DNA of 64,000 nt from DATLGB01 sp037724045 (GCA_037724045.1 JBBJOW010000004.1:34109-98108), one strand, 5' to 3'; shown: positions 25,259 to 32,998, counted from the stretch's first letter. The notes: generated from the sequence alone by a model not told the origin. Numbers and translations are program-made.

Positions 25259-25310
25259 GCGGTTCCGCGGAACCGCGCCCAAGACCGCTCAAGACCGCTC
25301 AAGACCGCTC
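25259..25310. repeat. 18-base palindrome and triple 10-base direct repeat
   Basis: A perfect palindrome, GCGGTTCCGCGGAACCGC (25259-25276), is followed by three exact tandem copies of aagaccgctc (25281-25310). They lie between the tRNA-Ser remnant and the end of the integrase remnant, the place where recombinase or excisionase arm sites are often found. No binding protein is known. Confidence 0.6.
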
Positions 25311-25373
25311 CTCGAGGGTCATTTGCTCCCCGCGTGCTCCCCGCACCGGCGATTTCGGCTCACTGATCTCACG

Positions 25374-25468
25374 TGTCAACGGTCATCGGTTTCTCCCCGT
25401 AGACGGCCATCGGTTCTCCCCGGTGGCGGTCATGTTTTCTCCCCGGTGGTGGCCATCGGTTCTCCCCA
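25374..25468. repeat. left-end transposase-binding repeats of the IS
   Basis: After the TG tip, four related units of ~23 bases start at 25380, 25404, 25427 and 25450. Each has the form (c/t)gg(c/t)cat, then a short spacer, then tctcccc. Multiple terminal repeats are characteristic of IS21-family elements. Confidence 0.75.
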
Positions 25469-25537
25469 GCGCGCTGTCGTCGCAGACGCCTGAGGCCGTA
25501 GGCCGAAGGTGTCTGTGGCGATAGCGCGCTGCGCGGG

Positions 25538-26320
25538 TCAAGTCAGGGGCATCACCCCCTTGCCGGCAGTTGCTTGGGCGAGGCGGTAGGAATCGGTGCC
25601 GTCGGTGAGCAGGACATGCGCGTGATGCAGGAGTCGGTCGACGGTCGCGGCGGCGAGGGTCTTGGGCATCAGCTCGTCAAAGCCGGCGGGGTGGATGTTG
25701 CTCGTCAGCGCGATCGAGCGTTTCTCGTAGGCGGCGTCGACGACCCTGAACAGCGCCTCGGCGGCGTCGGGCGCGACCGGAAGCATGCCGATGTCATCGA
25801 TCACGATGACGTCGGCGCGGATCAACCTGCCGATGGCCTTGGAGACCGAGTCGTCGGCGCGGTGGCGGCGCATCAGCGTCGCCAGGCTCTCCAGGGTGTG
25901 CCAGGCGACGGTCTTGCCTGCATCGATCGCTTGGTGGCCGAGCGCTTCGGCGAGGTGGCTCTTGCCGGTGCCGCTGGGTCCGCAGATGCAGAGGTTCTCG
26001 GCGCGGCCGATCCACTCCAGCGACCGCAGTGCCTGTTGGGTGGCCTTCGGGATCGGCGAGGCGTCGGGGTGCCAGGCGTCGAAGGTCTTGCCGGCCGGCA
26101 GGCCGGACTGGCGGCGACGCATCCGGATCGTGGCCTGGTCGCGGCCGGCGGCCTCCTCGGCGAGCAGGACCCGCAGCACCTCGGCCGGCTCCCAGCGCTG
26201 CGAGGTGGCGGTCGCCAGGACATCGGGGGCGGCGTGGCGGATGTAGGGCAACCGCAGGCGACGCAGCAGCCGTTCGACCTCGTCCGGGAGCGGCGGCGGC
26301 TGCGGGGTCTTGACCGTCAT
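25538..26320 (-). CDS. istB: IS21-family helper ATPase IstB
   Basis: 260 residues, DnaC-like AAA+ ATPase: Walker A G-P-S-G-T-G-K-S-H, Walker B V-I-V-I-D-D-I-G-M-L, and the N-terminal R-R-L-R-L-P-Y-I segment. It regulates target choice and strand transfer by IstA. ATG 26320 overlaps the stop of the small ORF upstream by four bases. Length is normal and no frameshift is seen, so the element could be active. Confidence 0.92.
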   Translation of the reverse strand: MTVKTPQPPPLPDEVERLLRRLRLPYIRHAAPDVLATATSQRWEPAEVLRVLLAEEAAGRDQATIRMRRRQSGLPAGKTFDAWHPDASPIPKATQQALRSLEWIGRAENLCICGPSGTGKSHLAEALGHQAIDAGKTVAWHTLESLATLMRRHRADDSVSKAIGRLIRADVIVIDDIGMLPVAPDAAEALFRVVDAAYEKRSIALTSNIHPAGFDELMPKTLAAATVDRLLHHAHVLLTDGTDSYRLAQATAGKGVMPLT

Positions 26321-26547
26321 CGCCCGGTCCTCTCGCGGTCGGCGTGTTCGGCGAGCTCGAGCAGCTCAAACGCCAGGTCGCGGGCCTGGCAGGGCAACAG
26401 CGCGACCGCCGCCGGCCGCAACCGGTCAGCCTCGACGACCGGGCCGGTGAGGATCACGCTGACGTCTTGGAGCCGGCCGCCGTCGGGCAGCGGGTCTGAC
26501 TGCTCAGGATCGATCAGCGCCCGGATCTCTCGGTAGTAGACGGTCAC
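26317..26547 (-). CDS. small ORF between istA and istB
   Basis: 76 residues: M-T-V-Y-Y-R-E-I-R-A-L-I-D-P-E at the N-terminus, then a hydrophobic A-V-A-L-L-P-C and an acidic helix. It overlaps istA and istB by four bases each (GTGA and ATGA), so all three are probably translated in sequence. IS21 elements usually have istB directly after istA, so this extra ORF is uncommon. Function unknown. Confidence 0.6.
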   Translation of the reverse strand: MTVYYREIRALIDPEQSDPLPDGGRLQDVSVILTGPVVEADRLRPAAVALLPCQARDLAFELLELAEHADRERTGR

Positions 26548-28034
26548 GCGCCGAACCCCTCCCAGGCCTGCGTCGAGCCCTGCAGCGACTGCGTCTCGCT
26601 CGCGCGCGCGGGGAACTCGATCACCTTGCCGCCGCGGTGATTGAGGATCGCGGCCAGGTCACCGTCGGCGAACCGGCCGGCGTCAGCGGCGACCCCGAGC
26701 GCCTCATCGACGTCGCCGGGGTCGTGCAGCTTGGCCAGCGCGACCGCCTCTGAGAGCTTGCGACGAAGCTTCGTCGTCCCGGCCGCCGCCGCAGCGATCA
26801 GCCACTTCTCCGCGCCCCGCCCGATCTGAAGGAACGCCTTTTCGTCGGCGTTGTCGGCCCTGGGCTTGCGCTCAAGCGCCCCGGCGGGCCGCGGCGGGTA
26901 GTGCTCGTCGCGGATGCTCGGCCGGCCCGGCGTCGTCAGCTGATGGCGCGCGACCTCCCGCGGCCCCGCGGAACCGTCGGCATGCACGACGATCAGCTCG
27001 TCACCGGCGATCCGGGCCCAGACGCGCTCGTCTAGCAGCGCCGACGGGACCGAGTAGATCGCGCCGCCGACCGAGATTGTCGACTGCCACCCCACCCGGC
27101 GCGTCTGCCCGAAGCAGACCGTGTGCGGCACCACCGCCAGCTTGTGCAGCCGGGCCTGCTCCTCGGCGAGCATCACCACCGGCGGCCGCCGCGTGACCCG
27201 GTGCTCGCGGGTGTTGACGCGATCACAGAACTCCACGCACGCCCGCTCCAGCGCGGCGAAGTCCGCATAGCTTGGCCGCAGATTGTGATCGGTCGGGACC
27301 AGATCGGCCTTCGCGATCCGGACCGTCGCCTCCGAGCCGCCCTTGCTCTGCGGATCCGCCGGCACGCACGTCTGAATCGTCAGCCCGTAATGACGGCCGA
27401 CCGACACGATCTGCGGGTTGCGGACCGCGATCCCGCACACATGATCAACCGACACCGTCTTCTCGTTATCGGTCAACGCGTAAGTCGGCGCGCCCCCGAA
27501 CGCGCGCAGGGCACGGTCAAGCGCCATCACGACCGACGCCATCGTCTTGTCGCGCAGCGGCATCACGAACCGAAACCGGCTCCAAGCCAGCCACGCGCAG
27601 AACAACGTCGTCGGCCGCCCATCGATCTCGGGCCCATCGCCGTAGTCCCACTGCATCCACAACCCCGGCTCAGTCACCCACGGCCGCGTCCGGCGACCGT
27701 GCCCGACCCGCCAACGCCGCTTAGCCTCAGCGACCGCCCGACGCGTCGTTCGCTCCGAACCCCGATAGCCCATCGCCACCAGCTTCTCGTGCGCCTTGTC
27801 AGCGCGGACCTTGCCACGCGAGTGACACACCCACTCCTCGATCTTGGCCATGTACTCGTCCACGCGCGGCTTCGCCCGCACATGAACCGGCAAGCCGCCA
27901 CCGGCGGCATCACGAGCACGCACCCAGTGCGCGACCGTCTTGTGATCACACCCGACCAGCTCGGCTGCTCCCCGCAGCGAGCCCGTCAAATCGAACGCTT
28001 CCAGAATCTCCATCACTTCCTCACAGGTCTTCAA
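26544..28034 (-). CDS. istA: IS21-family transposase IstA
   Basis: 496 residues from TTG 28034, which follows a GGGAGG ribosome-binding site and yields the family-typical opening K-T-C-E-E-V-M-E-I-L-E. Helix-turn-helix: A-A-E-L-V-G-C-D-H-K-T-V-A-H-W. DDE catalytic core: M-Q-W-D-Y-G-D-G, Y-A-L-T-D-N-E-K-T and K-G-G-S-E-A-T-V. The C-terminal region includes a beta-barrel segment (W-Q-S-T-I-S-V-G-G-A-I-Y-S-V-P). A GTG at 28085 would add 17 residues. All catalytic residues are present. Confidence 0.92.
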   Translation of the reverse strand: MKTCEEVMEILEAFDLTGSLRGAAELVGCDHKTVAHWVRARDAAGGGLPVHVRAKPRVDEYMAKIEEWVCHSRGKVRADKAHEKLVAMGYRGSERTTRRAVAEAKRRWRVGHGRRTRPWVTEPGLWMQWDYGDGPEIDGRPTTLFCAWLAWSRFRFVMPLRDKTMASVVMALDRALRAFGGAPTYALTDNEKTVSVDHVCGIAVRNPQIVSVGRHYGLTIQTCVPADPQSKGGSEATVRIAKADLVPTDHNLRPSYADFAALERACVEFCDRVNTREHRVTRRPPVVMLAEEQARLHKLAVVPHTVCFGQTRRVGWQSTISVGGAIYSVPSALLDERVWARIAGDELIVVHADGSAGPREVARHQLTTPGRPSIRDEHYPPRPAGALERKPRADNADEKAFLQIGRGAEKWLIAAAAAGTTKLRRKLSEAVALAKLHDPGDVDEALGVAADAGRFADGDLAAILNHRGGKVIEFPARASETQSLQGSTQAWEGFGA

Positions 28035-28097
28035 GCCCGCCTCCCAGCTGCCTTGATCGTCAAGGCGCCGGACGTTGCAGGCCACTCAGGACAGGAC

Positions 28098-28194
28098 AGT
28101 GGGGAGAACCGATGGCCGCCACCGGGGAAAACCAGTGGCCGCCAACGGGGACTTCCAACGGCCGCCTACGGGGAGGTTCTCATGGCCGCCGTCA
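28098..28194. repeat. right-end transposase-binding repeats of the IS
   Basis: Read on the reverse strand, four units of ~23 bases carry (c)ggcc, then a variable segment, then tccccg or tcccca, mirroring the left end. The outermost tip reads TGACGGCGGCCATGAG on the reverse strand. Confidence 0.7.
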
Positions 28195-28315
28195 CTCACG
28201 GTCCAGATAGGCATCCGCGAGAGCGATTGCCTCCGTCTCGGAGCCCCGGCATGAGGTGCCCATAGAGATCGAGACAGCGACGCTGCTCGCCGCTGCCGGC
28301 AGCTGACCGCCCGGT

Positions 28316-28750
28316 GTGGGCCGCGGCGTCGTCATTACCGCAGCGGAGAAGTTCGCTCAGGCGAGCGTGGACGAGCGCTTCATCTCGCAGACGCTGCTTT
28401 GCAATCTGGACGCGACGCGTCGGCTCACTGGTACCAATCCAGACCGGACCGCGATGGTCGTTGACATTGCTCGTCGGCTGAAGAACGCCCTAGTTGGACT
28501 TCGATCTGGAGTTGTGCTGGTCGTTCCTGATGACTTTGGGCGGGGTGGCGTGGCTGCCGTGGCCGTGGTGGTGGCTCGGTCGTTCTTTCGGTGTTCGTGG
28601 TTTCGCGGAGCGACCGTACGATGCTCGAGTGAGTCCGACGGTGTTCAGGGAGGGGCCGTACCGGTTCTTCTTCTTTTCGCGCGAGGAGCCGCGCCTCCAC
28701 ATCCACGTCCAGTCTCCCGACGGCGAGGCGAAGTTCTGGCTGGCGCCTAA
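28316..28750 (+). CDS. possible hypothetical ORF in the island
   Basis: 144 codons from GTG 28316. The first ~70 residues (V-V-I-T-A-A-E-K-F-A-Q-A-S, then R-T-A-M-V-V-D-I-A-R-R-L-K-N-A-L) look protein-like, but the rest overlaps the DUF4160 gene in another frame and becomes low-complexity. Perhaps a truncated island gene. Low confidence. Confidence 0.25.
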   Translation: MGRGVVITAAEKFAQASVDERFISQTLLCNLDATRRLTGTNPDRTAMVVDIARRLKNALVGLRSGVVLVVPDDFGRGGVAAVAVVVARSFFRCSWFRGATVRCSSESDGVQGGAVPVLLLFARGAAPPHPRPVSRRRGEVLAGA

Positions 28751-28868
28751 GATCGAGCTAGCGCGCAATTACGGCCTGACCGCTCAGGACCTCAAACGCG
28801 TCGAGCGGCTGGTGGAGGAACACGAGCAGGAGATCACGGATGCCTGGCACGAGCACTTCGAACGCTGA
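28629..28868 (+). CDS. DUF4160 protein (predicted toxin-antitoxin module, copy 1)
   Basis: 79 residues from GTG 28629: S-P-T-V-F-R-E-G-P-Y-R-F-F-F-F-S, then E-E-P-R-L-H-I-H-V, then G-E-A-K-F-W-L and a C-terminal helix ending E-I-T-D-A-W-H-E-H-F. This is the DUF4160 pattern; the His-rich strand is conserved in the family. DUF4160 is usually encoded next to DUF2442, as here, and the pair has been predicted to be a toxin-antitoxin-like module. The start of the DUF2442 gene lies inside its last codons. Confidence 0.8.
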   Translation: MSPTVFREGPYRFFFFSREEPRLHIHVQSPDGEAKFWLAPKIELARNYGLTAQDLKRVERLVEEHEQEITDAWHEHFER

Positions 28869-29088
28869 AGTCACCAACATCTCGACGCACGGCTTCTGGA
28901 TTCTCGTCGACGATCGAGAGCTGTTCCTTCCCTTCGAGCAGTTCCCCTGGTTCAAGCGGGCATCAGTGGAAGCGATCGTCCGGCTGGAGTGTCCGCGCGC
29001 CGGACACCTCTACTGGCCCGACCTTGACGTCGACCTGTCGGTCGACTCGATCGAGCACCCTGAGCGCTACCCGCTGCTGGCACGCTGA
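28840..29088 (+). CDS. DUF2442 protein (module copy 1)
   Basis: 82 residues: H-G-F-W-I-L-V-D-D-R-E-L-F-L-P-F-E-Q-F-P-W-F, then R-L-E-C-P-R-A-G-H-L-Y-W-P-D-L-D-V-D-L-S. The P-W-F and W-P-D-L-D features are hallmarks of DUF2442. It overlaps the DUF4160 gene by 29 bases, so the two are co-translated. Likely the partner or DNA-binding member of the module; which component is toxic is not established. Confidence 0.8.
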   Translation: MPGTSTSNAEVTNISTHGFWILVDDRELFLPFEQFPWFKRASVEAIVRLECPRAGHLYWPDLDVDLSVDSIEHPERYPLLAR

Positions 29089-29215
29089 CCGCAGGCGCGG
29101 CCTGCGGCAAAATGAGCACCGCAAGCGTCGCGCGAGCCTGAATCCGAGGCTCTGAGTTGTTCAGCGAAGGACGATCCGAGGCGGAGCCGCCGCCGCATCT
29201 GGTGGGCTTCGGCTC

Positions 29216-29479
29216 GTGCCGCGGCTGAGCTACTTCTACGGGATCAAGATCGCGATGTTCTGGCGCGAGCAGAACCATCCGGTCGCGCACTTCCACGCCG
29301 AGTACGGCGAGCATGTCGGGTCGTTCGCGCTCGACGGGAGGCTGCTGGCAGGGACGCTGCCGCCGCGACAACTCCGGCTCGTCCGCGAATGGGCCGCGCT
29401 CCATGAGGACGAACTGCTCGAGAACTGGCAGCGCGTCCGGGCCCTGCAGCCGCTGGTTGCGATCGAGCCATTGCCTTAA
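29216..29479 (+). CDS. DUF4160 protein (module copy 2)
   Basis: 87 residues from GTG 29216: L-S-Y-F-Y-G-I-K-I-A-M-F, then Q-N-H-P-V-A-H-F-H-A-E-Y-G-E-H, then a C-terminal helix H-E-D-E-L-L-E-N-W. This is the other common DUF4160 form, with a conserved H-F-H-A-x-Y. It is clearly different in sequence from copy 1, so the modules are not a recent duplication. It is followed by a DUF2442 gene after 13 bases. Confidence 0.85.
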   Translation: MPRLSYFYGIKIAMFWREQNHPVAHFHAEYGEHVGSFALDGRLLAGTLPPRQLRLVREWAALHEDELLENWQRVRALQPLVAIEPLP

Positions 29480-29492
29480 GCTGAGGCTGCGC

Positions 29493-29771
29493 ATGCCGGA
29501 CGTCGCATCACTCCCGCGCATCACCCAGGTCGACGTGCTCGGCGACCATGCTCTGCGGCTGACCTTCGCCGACGGAGTAGTAGGCGACGTCGCCTTCGAG
29601 GATCACGAGTGGCGCGGTGTCCTCGAACCGCTCCGCGATCCGGCCCTCTTCGCCCGGGTCGGCATCGAGATGGGCACGCTGTGCTGGCCGGATGAGCTCG
29701 ACATGGCTCCGGAGCCGCTTTACGAGGAGGCCCTGGCCAACCGCGTGACGGGCGCGGCAGCCAGGCGCTGA
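29493..29771 (+). CDS. DUF2442 protein (module copy 2)
   Basis: 92 residues from ATG 29493: H-A-L-R-L-T-F-A-D-G-V-V-G-D-V-A-F, then G-V-L-E-P-L-R-D-P-A-L-F-A-R-V and G-T-L-C-W-P-D-E-L-D-M-A-P-E-P-L-Y. The W-P-x-x-x-D-x-A-P-x-x-L-Y end is the classic DUF2442 signature. It forms a two-gene unit with the DUF4160 gene before it and lies at the inner edge of the second tRNA-Ser remnant. Confidence 0.85.
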   Translation: MPDVASLPRITQVDVLGDHALRLTFADGVVGDVAFEDHEWRGVLEPLRDPALFARVGIEMGTLCWPDELDMAPEPLYEEALANRVTGAAARR

Positions 29772-29855
29772 TGCTCCCCACGCCGCTCCCCGCGCGGAGC
29801 GGCGACAGCCCGCAAAGCCCGCTACAGAGCTAAATCCACGCGCCGGGCGGCAGCT

Positions 29856-29914
29856 CTTGAAAACCAGTGAGCCTGCAACCCCGGTTCCGAGGGTTCGAAT
29901 CCCTCCCCCTCCGC
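29856..29914 (+). repeat. tRNA-Ser 3'-end copy (second attachment-site remnant)
   Basis: Starts cttgaaaacc and runs to the acceptor sequence ccccctccgc. It matches 25143-25200 except for two substitutions and one extra A. The preceding bases do not pair with the 3' anticodon stem, so this too is only a 3' half. The pair in direct orientation delimits the 4.7-kb segment with the integrase remnant, IS and DUF4160/DUF2442 modules. Confidence 0.75.
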
Positions 29915-29998
29915 TGCCAGAGCCAAATCCCGCGCTGCGCCGCCGCTCCCGGGAGGTCGGCGCCGCTGACCGCGACGGTCAGTCGGCGTCACCCAGCG

Positions 29999-30496
29999 TC
30001 AGCGGCGAGCGCGTTTCGTGCCCACGCCGTGCCCACGGCCGCGCACGAACGAGTTGAACGCCAGCCGCTCCACGAAGACCGCGACCACACGGTCGCGGCC
30101 AGTCGCACTCGGCGCCAGGATGCCTTCGCGCCCCGACGCGAAGGCCGCCGCGCCGATCGCCTGCGGCACCGAGAGGTTGTCACGGGCGAGGTCTTCCTCC
30201 GAGAGCTCCAGGTGCTCGAGCGCCTCAGGGTCCGTCAAGTCGACGACAGCGTTGAGCGTCAGTGCGTAGCGGTAGAGCGTCCGCGGAAGGAACTGCTCGG
30301 GAGCAACACGCTGACGACGGGCGAGGCGGTGGAATTCAGCTACGACCGTCTCACGGCTTGTTCCTAGGTAGAAAACCGCAAAGCTGCCGGGCGGGTTCCA
30401 ACGGCCTCCGACCAGTCGAGCGCCCTCGCCAGCGAGCGCCGGCCGCCCGACGGCGACATGCCTCCACGCGGATCCTTCGAACCCCCGCGCCGGCAA
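29999..30496 (-). CDS. RES-domain toxin
   Basis: 165 residues from TTG 30496. RES-domain features are visible: F-E-G-S-A-W-R-H-V, G-G-R-W-N-P-P-G, F-A-V-F-Y-L-G-T-S-R-E-T-V-V-A-E-F-H and V-P-Q-A-I-G-A-A-A-F. RES toxins (MbcT/ParT type) degrade NAD+ or modify targets using it, halting growth. In frame the sequence is open further upstream, but no ATG or GTG exists back to the stop at 30551, so the start is TTG or a CTG at 30538. It follows its antitoxin gene directly, which suggests coupled translation. Confidence 0.85.
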   Translation of the reverse strand: MPARGFEGSAWRHVAVGRPALAGEGARLVGGRWNPPGSFAVFYLGTSRETVVAEFHRLARRQRVAPEQFLPRTLYRYALTLNAVVDLTDPEALEHLELSEEDLARDNLSVPQAIGAAAFASGREGILAPSATGRDRVVAVFVERLAFNSFVRGRGHGVGTKRARR

Positions 30497-30534
30497 CTGG
30501 GCGAGCCGCGCCGCGAGGTCCTGCTCGTCGGGCT

Positions 30535-30891
30535 TCAGACGAAGACGCCTTCAGCGAGGGCGTCGATCAGTCCGAGGATCCGCCTCCACTCGCCTTCGGC
30601 CAAGAGGTCGATCGGCTTTTGCTGCTCGAGCAGCACGTTGGGTGAGAACAGCCAGTCGTGCGCTGCCTGCGGCTCGAGCACTCCGGACAGCTGCTCGAGC
30701 ACGGCGAGCACCTCGAGCAGGCGCCGGCGGACTTCGGTTCTGGGCGAGGACTCCTGCGTCATCCAGCGTGCGACGGTGCGGGGATTCGTCCCGACAAGGT
30801 GCGCCAGATCCGAGCGGTCGAGATCAGTGCGCTCGGCTGCCGTGCGCAGTCGTCCTGCAAACGTCGTGCGATCTGTCGCCTCCAATGCCAT
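30535..30891 (-). CDS. Xre/MbcA/ParS-type antitoxin
   Basis: 118 residues from ATG 30891; GTG 30903 is possible. The N-terminal helix-turn-helix is L-D-R-S-D-L-A-H-L-V-G-T-N-P-R-T-V-A-R-W, and the C-terminal toxin-binding domain (DUF2384) has W-L-F-S-P-N-V-L-L, then P-I-D-L-L-A-E-G-E-W and A-E-G-V-F at the end. This is the standard partner of RES toxins, neutralising the enzyme and probably repressing the operon. Its stop lies ~40 bases before the TTG start of the toxin. Confidence 0.88.
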   Translation of the reverse strand: MALEATDRTTFAGRLRTAAERTDLDRSDLAHLVGTNPRTVARWMTQESSPRTEVRRRLLEVLAVLEQLSGVLEPQAAHDWLFSPNVLLEQQKPIDLLAEGEWRRILGLIDALAEGVFV

Positions 30892-31020
30892 GTCAAACGA
30901 CACTCTACGGGGTTTGTGCGAGGACAAGGTCAGGTGGAGTCGGGGTAGCTACGACAGCGAGAACCGAAAAGGCTTACGACCAGGTGCTCGATCCGGCCCT
31001 GCCCTTCTTCACGGGGTGGC

Positions 31021-31185
31021 GGTGTCGTACGCACGTTCACGGCTCGCACGGTGACCGCCGGGCGCCTGCAGAGCGTCACGCTGCCGGCGAAGGGGCTCGC
31101 CAGGGGTGACTACCGGATCAACGTCGTGTTCTCGGGCAGCGACGGGCGACGCACGACGGCGACCGCACGCGCGTTCCGCCTGTGA
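31021..31185 (+). pseudogene. C-terminal fragment of an exported protein
   Basis: A frame without a start codon reads V-V-R-T-F-T-A-R-T-V-T-A-G-R-L, then L-A-R-G-D-Y-R-I-N-V-V-F and T-A-R-A-F-R-L before TGA at 31183. This is the beta-sandwich tail typical of exported proteins in this group, such as the neighbours at 31186 and 34802. Sequence upstream in this frame is not coding-like, so the front of the gene is lost, perhaps during insertion of the toxin-antitoxin segment. Confidence 0.45.
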
Positions 31186-32871
31186 TCAGCGCAGGCCGAG
31201 CTTGAAGCGCCGGACCAGCGTGCGGCGGTCTGAGCGAAGCCTCACGTCCAGCGTGTAGCGACCAGCCGCGACGCGGCGGCCCGACGTCCCGCGCCCGTTC
31301 CAGCGGACAGCTATCGGCCGCTTGGCGCGGCCACAACGGTCGATCAGCGTCGCCACGACCCGGGCTCCGCGCCGAACGGTCGCGCGCAGGCGCACGGGCT
31401 GGGCCAGCCTGACGGTGGCAACGGTCGCGCGACGACCCGCCGGCAGAGGCCGCCGACGGGGCTTGACAGAGCGCAAGAGCTTGCCGGGCGCGCTCGGAAC
31501 CACAACGGGAACCCGGCGCGTCTGGAAGCCGGAGGTGATCGACACGGCGGTGCGCCCGGGGCAACGGCCGGCGAAGCGCCCGGACACCGTCTGGGTGGCC
31601 GGATCGCGCCGGGCATCGTCGGACTTGGCGGCGACCGGGGCGACGATGCGGCGGTTGCCCGTGGTCCAGATGCGCGCAGGGGTCGGCAGCTTTGCCGCGT
31701 TGGAGCGAGACGGGTCGGGCTCGCGCAGCTCGAGGGCGTCGATCTTCGGCCCCTCCTCGGTGGGCTGCTTGGCGGTCGCTGTGAAGACCGCGACCTCGCC
31801 TCTTTTCACGGACGGGGGCCCCTTCACGGTGATGCCGTCGGGCACGATCGCCGGCACCACGTCGGTCGTCACCTTGGAACCGACGATCCGCAGCAGGCGG
31901 AAGCCGTGCCAGTAGCCGCTGTCCACGCCGACCTCCTCCTCCGAGCTGACGTAGACCTCCCCGCCCGCCCCGCCATCGGTGTAGTACGGGACGTCGCCCT
32001 GCCCGCGATACATCCACTGCCCCTTGATGTGACCGGCGAAGACGGCGTCGACATCGAGCTCGGCGGCGACCTGCTCGAACGTCGCGTTGTCCGGAGAGGT
32101 GCCCTCACCCATCGTGTGGGGCGCGGGCGTCGGATTCGTATGACCCGGGCGGTCGTCCTGGGTCGGCATGTGAAAGACCACGAAGACCAGGCGCCCCTCC
32201 CGCTTGGCCTCGCCCGCGACGCTGCGCAGGTAGTCGTACTGCGAGCCGTTGCCGTCATCGTCAGGAAAGGCCGGCGCCTGGAAGGGGTCGCAGTTGATCA
32301 GCGAGTAGCACGAGTTGTCGAGGAAGACCCAGCGCACGTTGCCCACGTCCACGGCGTAGTGCGTGGACGCGCCGTCCGTGTCGCTGACCGGGCGCGAGAT
32401 CGGAGCGAAGCGCGGATCTGACACCGGGGGACCATCGCCCCACGGGAAGGGCCGGTCGGCGAACGCAGCCCGATACGGCGCGAAATCCGTGACCCCCGGG
32501 AAACCGCCCGGGACCCCGGGGGGCGCCGTCCGGTCGTGGTTGCCCAGCGCGCTGAAGTACGGCACGGAAGCGCGCTCGAGCGCCGCCATGACCTCCTTGT
32601 AAGCGGCGAACTGCTCCGGTACGCCGTTTGACCCCTTATCGGCGGAGGTCGTCGCGATAGCCGGCTTGTAGCGCGCCACCTCGGCGACGACGTTGGGCAG
32701 GATCCGCTCGCCGTCGTCGTCGTTGAGATGCTCCTCACCGAAGTGAGCCACGAGCAGGCCAGGACCCTTGGCCGGCGGCCACGAGGCCGGCGGCTTCGCG
32801 GCCGCCGCAGCGCCCGGCGAGCCCAGCACGACCACGGCAAGGAGAACGGTGAGGACGCGCACGTGCAGCAT
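31186..32871 (-). CDS. secreted calcineurin-like metallophosphoesterase
   Basis: 561 residues with a signal peptide (L-T-V-L-L-A-V-V-V-L-G ending A-A-A-A-K). The metallophosphoesterase core shows S-A-L-G-N-H-D-R-T (G-N-H-D motif), W-V-F-L-D-N-S, V-V-F-H-M-P-T and F-A-G-H-I-K-G (G-H motif). The usual first D-x-H is less obvious; A-H-F-G-E-E-H lies near the N-terminus. C-terminal beta-sandwich domains end F-K-L-G-L-R. It probably hydrolyses extracellular phosphoesters. It is the last of three exported genes in tandem. Confidence 0.8.
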   Translation of the reverse strand: MLHVRVLTVLLAVVVLGSPGAAAAAKPPASWPPAKGPGLLVAHFGEEHLNDDDGERILPNVVAEVARYKPAIATTSADKGSNGVPEQFAAYKEVMAALERASVPYFSALGNHDRTAPPGVPGGFPGVTDFAPYRAAFADRPFPWGDGPPVSDPRFAPISRPVSDTDGASTHYAVDVGNVRWVFLDNSCYSLINCDPFQAPAFPDDDGNGSQYDYLRSVAGEAKREGRLVFVVFHMPTQDDRPGHTNPTPAPHTMGEGTSPDNATFEQVAAELDVDAVFAGHIKGQWMYRGQGDVPYYTDGGAGGEVYVSSEEEVGVDSGYWHGFRLLRIVGSKVTTDVVPAIVPDGITVKGPPSVKRGEVAVFTATAKQPTEEGPKIDALELREPDPSRSNAAKLPTPARIWTTGNRRIVAPVAAKSDDARRDPATQTVSGRFAGRCPGRTAVSITSGFQTRRVPVVVPSAPGKLLRSVKPRRRPLPAGRRATVATVRLAQPVRLRATVRRGARVVATLIDRCGRAKRPIAVRWNGRGTSGRRVAAGRYTLDVRLRSDRRTLVRRFKLGLR

Positions 32872-32998
32872 GCACGCAGAGTAGGCCGCGGACCGCCGGT
32901 TCGCAGAGCCTGATGTCGCTCTGCGGCCCCCGCCTTGGGCAGGTTCGCACGATCGTCACATTCGAGACGGCGCGAGCTTCCGCTCCCGACGTCTGCAG

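Larger units (their letters stand above)
25374..28194 (-). mobile_element. complete IS21-family insertion sequence
   Basis: 2821 bases with IstA- and IstB-type genes, ends beginning 5'-TG, and multiple subterminal repeats at both ends. It is bounded by an exact 6-bp direct duplication, CTCACG at 25368-25373 and 28195-28200. The flanks join into a continuous integrase reading frame when the element is removed, which confirms both boundaries. Confidence 0.85.
25299..28300 (-). pseudogene. integrase C-terminal remnant, split by the IS21-type element
   Basis: Reading the reverse strand at 28300-28195 gives C-L-D-L-Y-G-H-L-M-P-G and, one frame over, G-S-E-T-E-A-I-A-L-A-D-A-Y-L-D. Removing the insertion sequence and one copy of its 6-bp target duplication continues this into R-E-I-S-E-P-K-S at 25373 and down to a stop at 25299. 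The Tyr nucleophile motif and tail are those of a tyrosine integrase. The rest of the gene is missing and there is a one-base register change at a run of four C (+ strand), so it was already decayed. Confidence 0.65.

Noticed and set aside
24802..25302. Reverse-strand open frames reading G-G-G-G-I-R-T-L-G
   Set aside because: This is the complement of a tRNA-Ser 3' end, a well-known source of false proteins.
25143..29914. Functional tRNA-Ser genes at either copy
   Set aside because: Neither copy has an acceptor-complementary 5' half or a D arm.
29857..30367. Forward frames beginning T-S-E-P-A-T-P-V-P-R-V-R-I-P-P-P-P
   Set aside because: Translation of the second tRNA-Ser 3' half, then antisense to the RES toxin gene.
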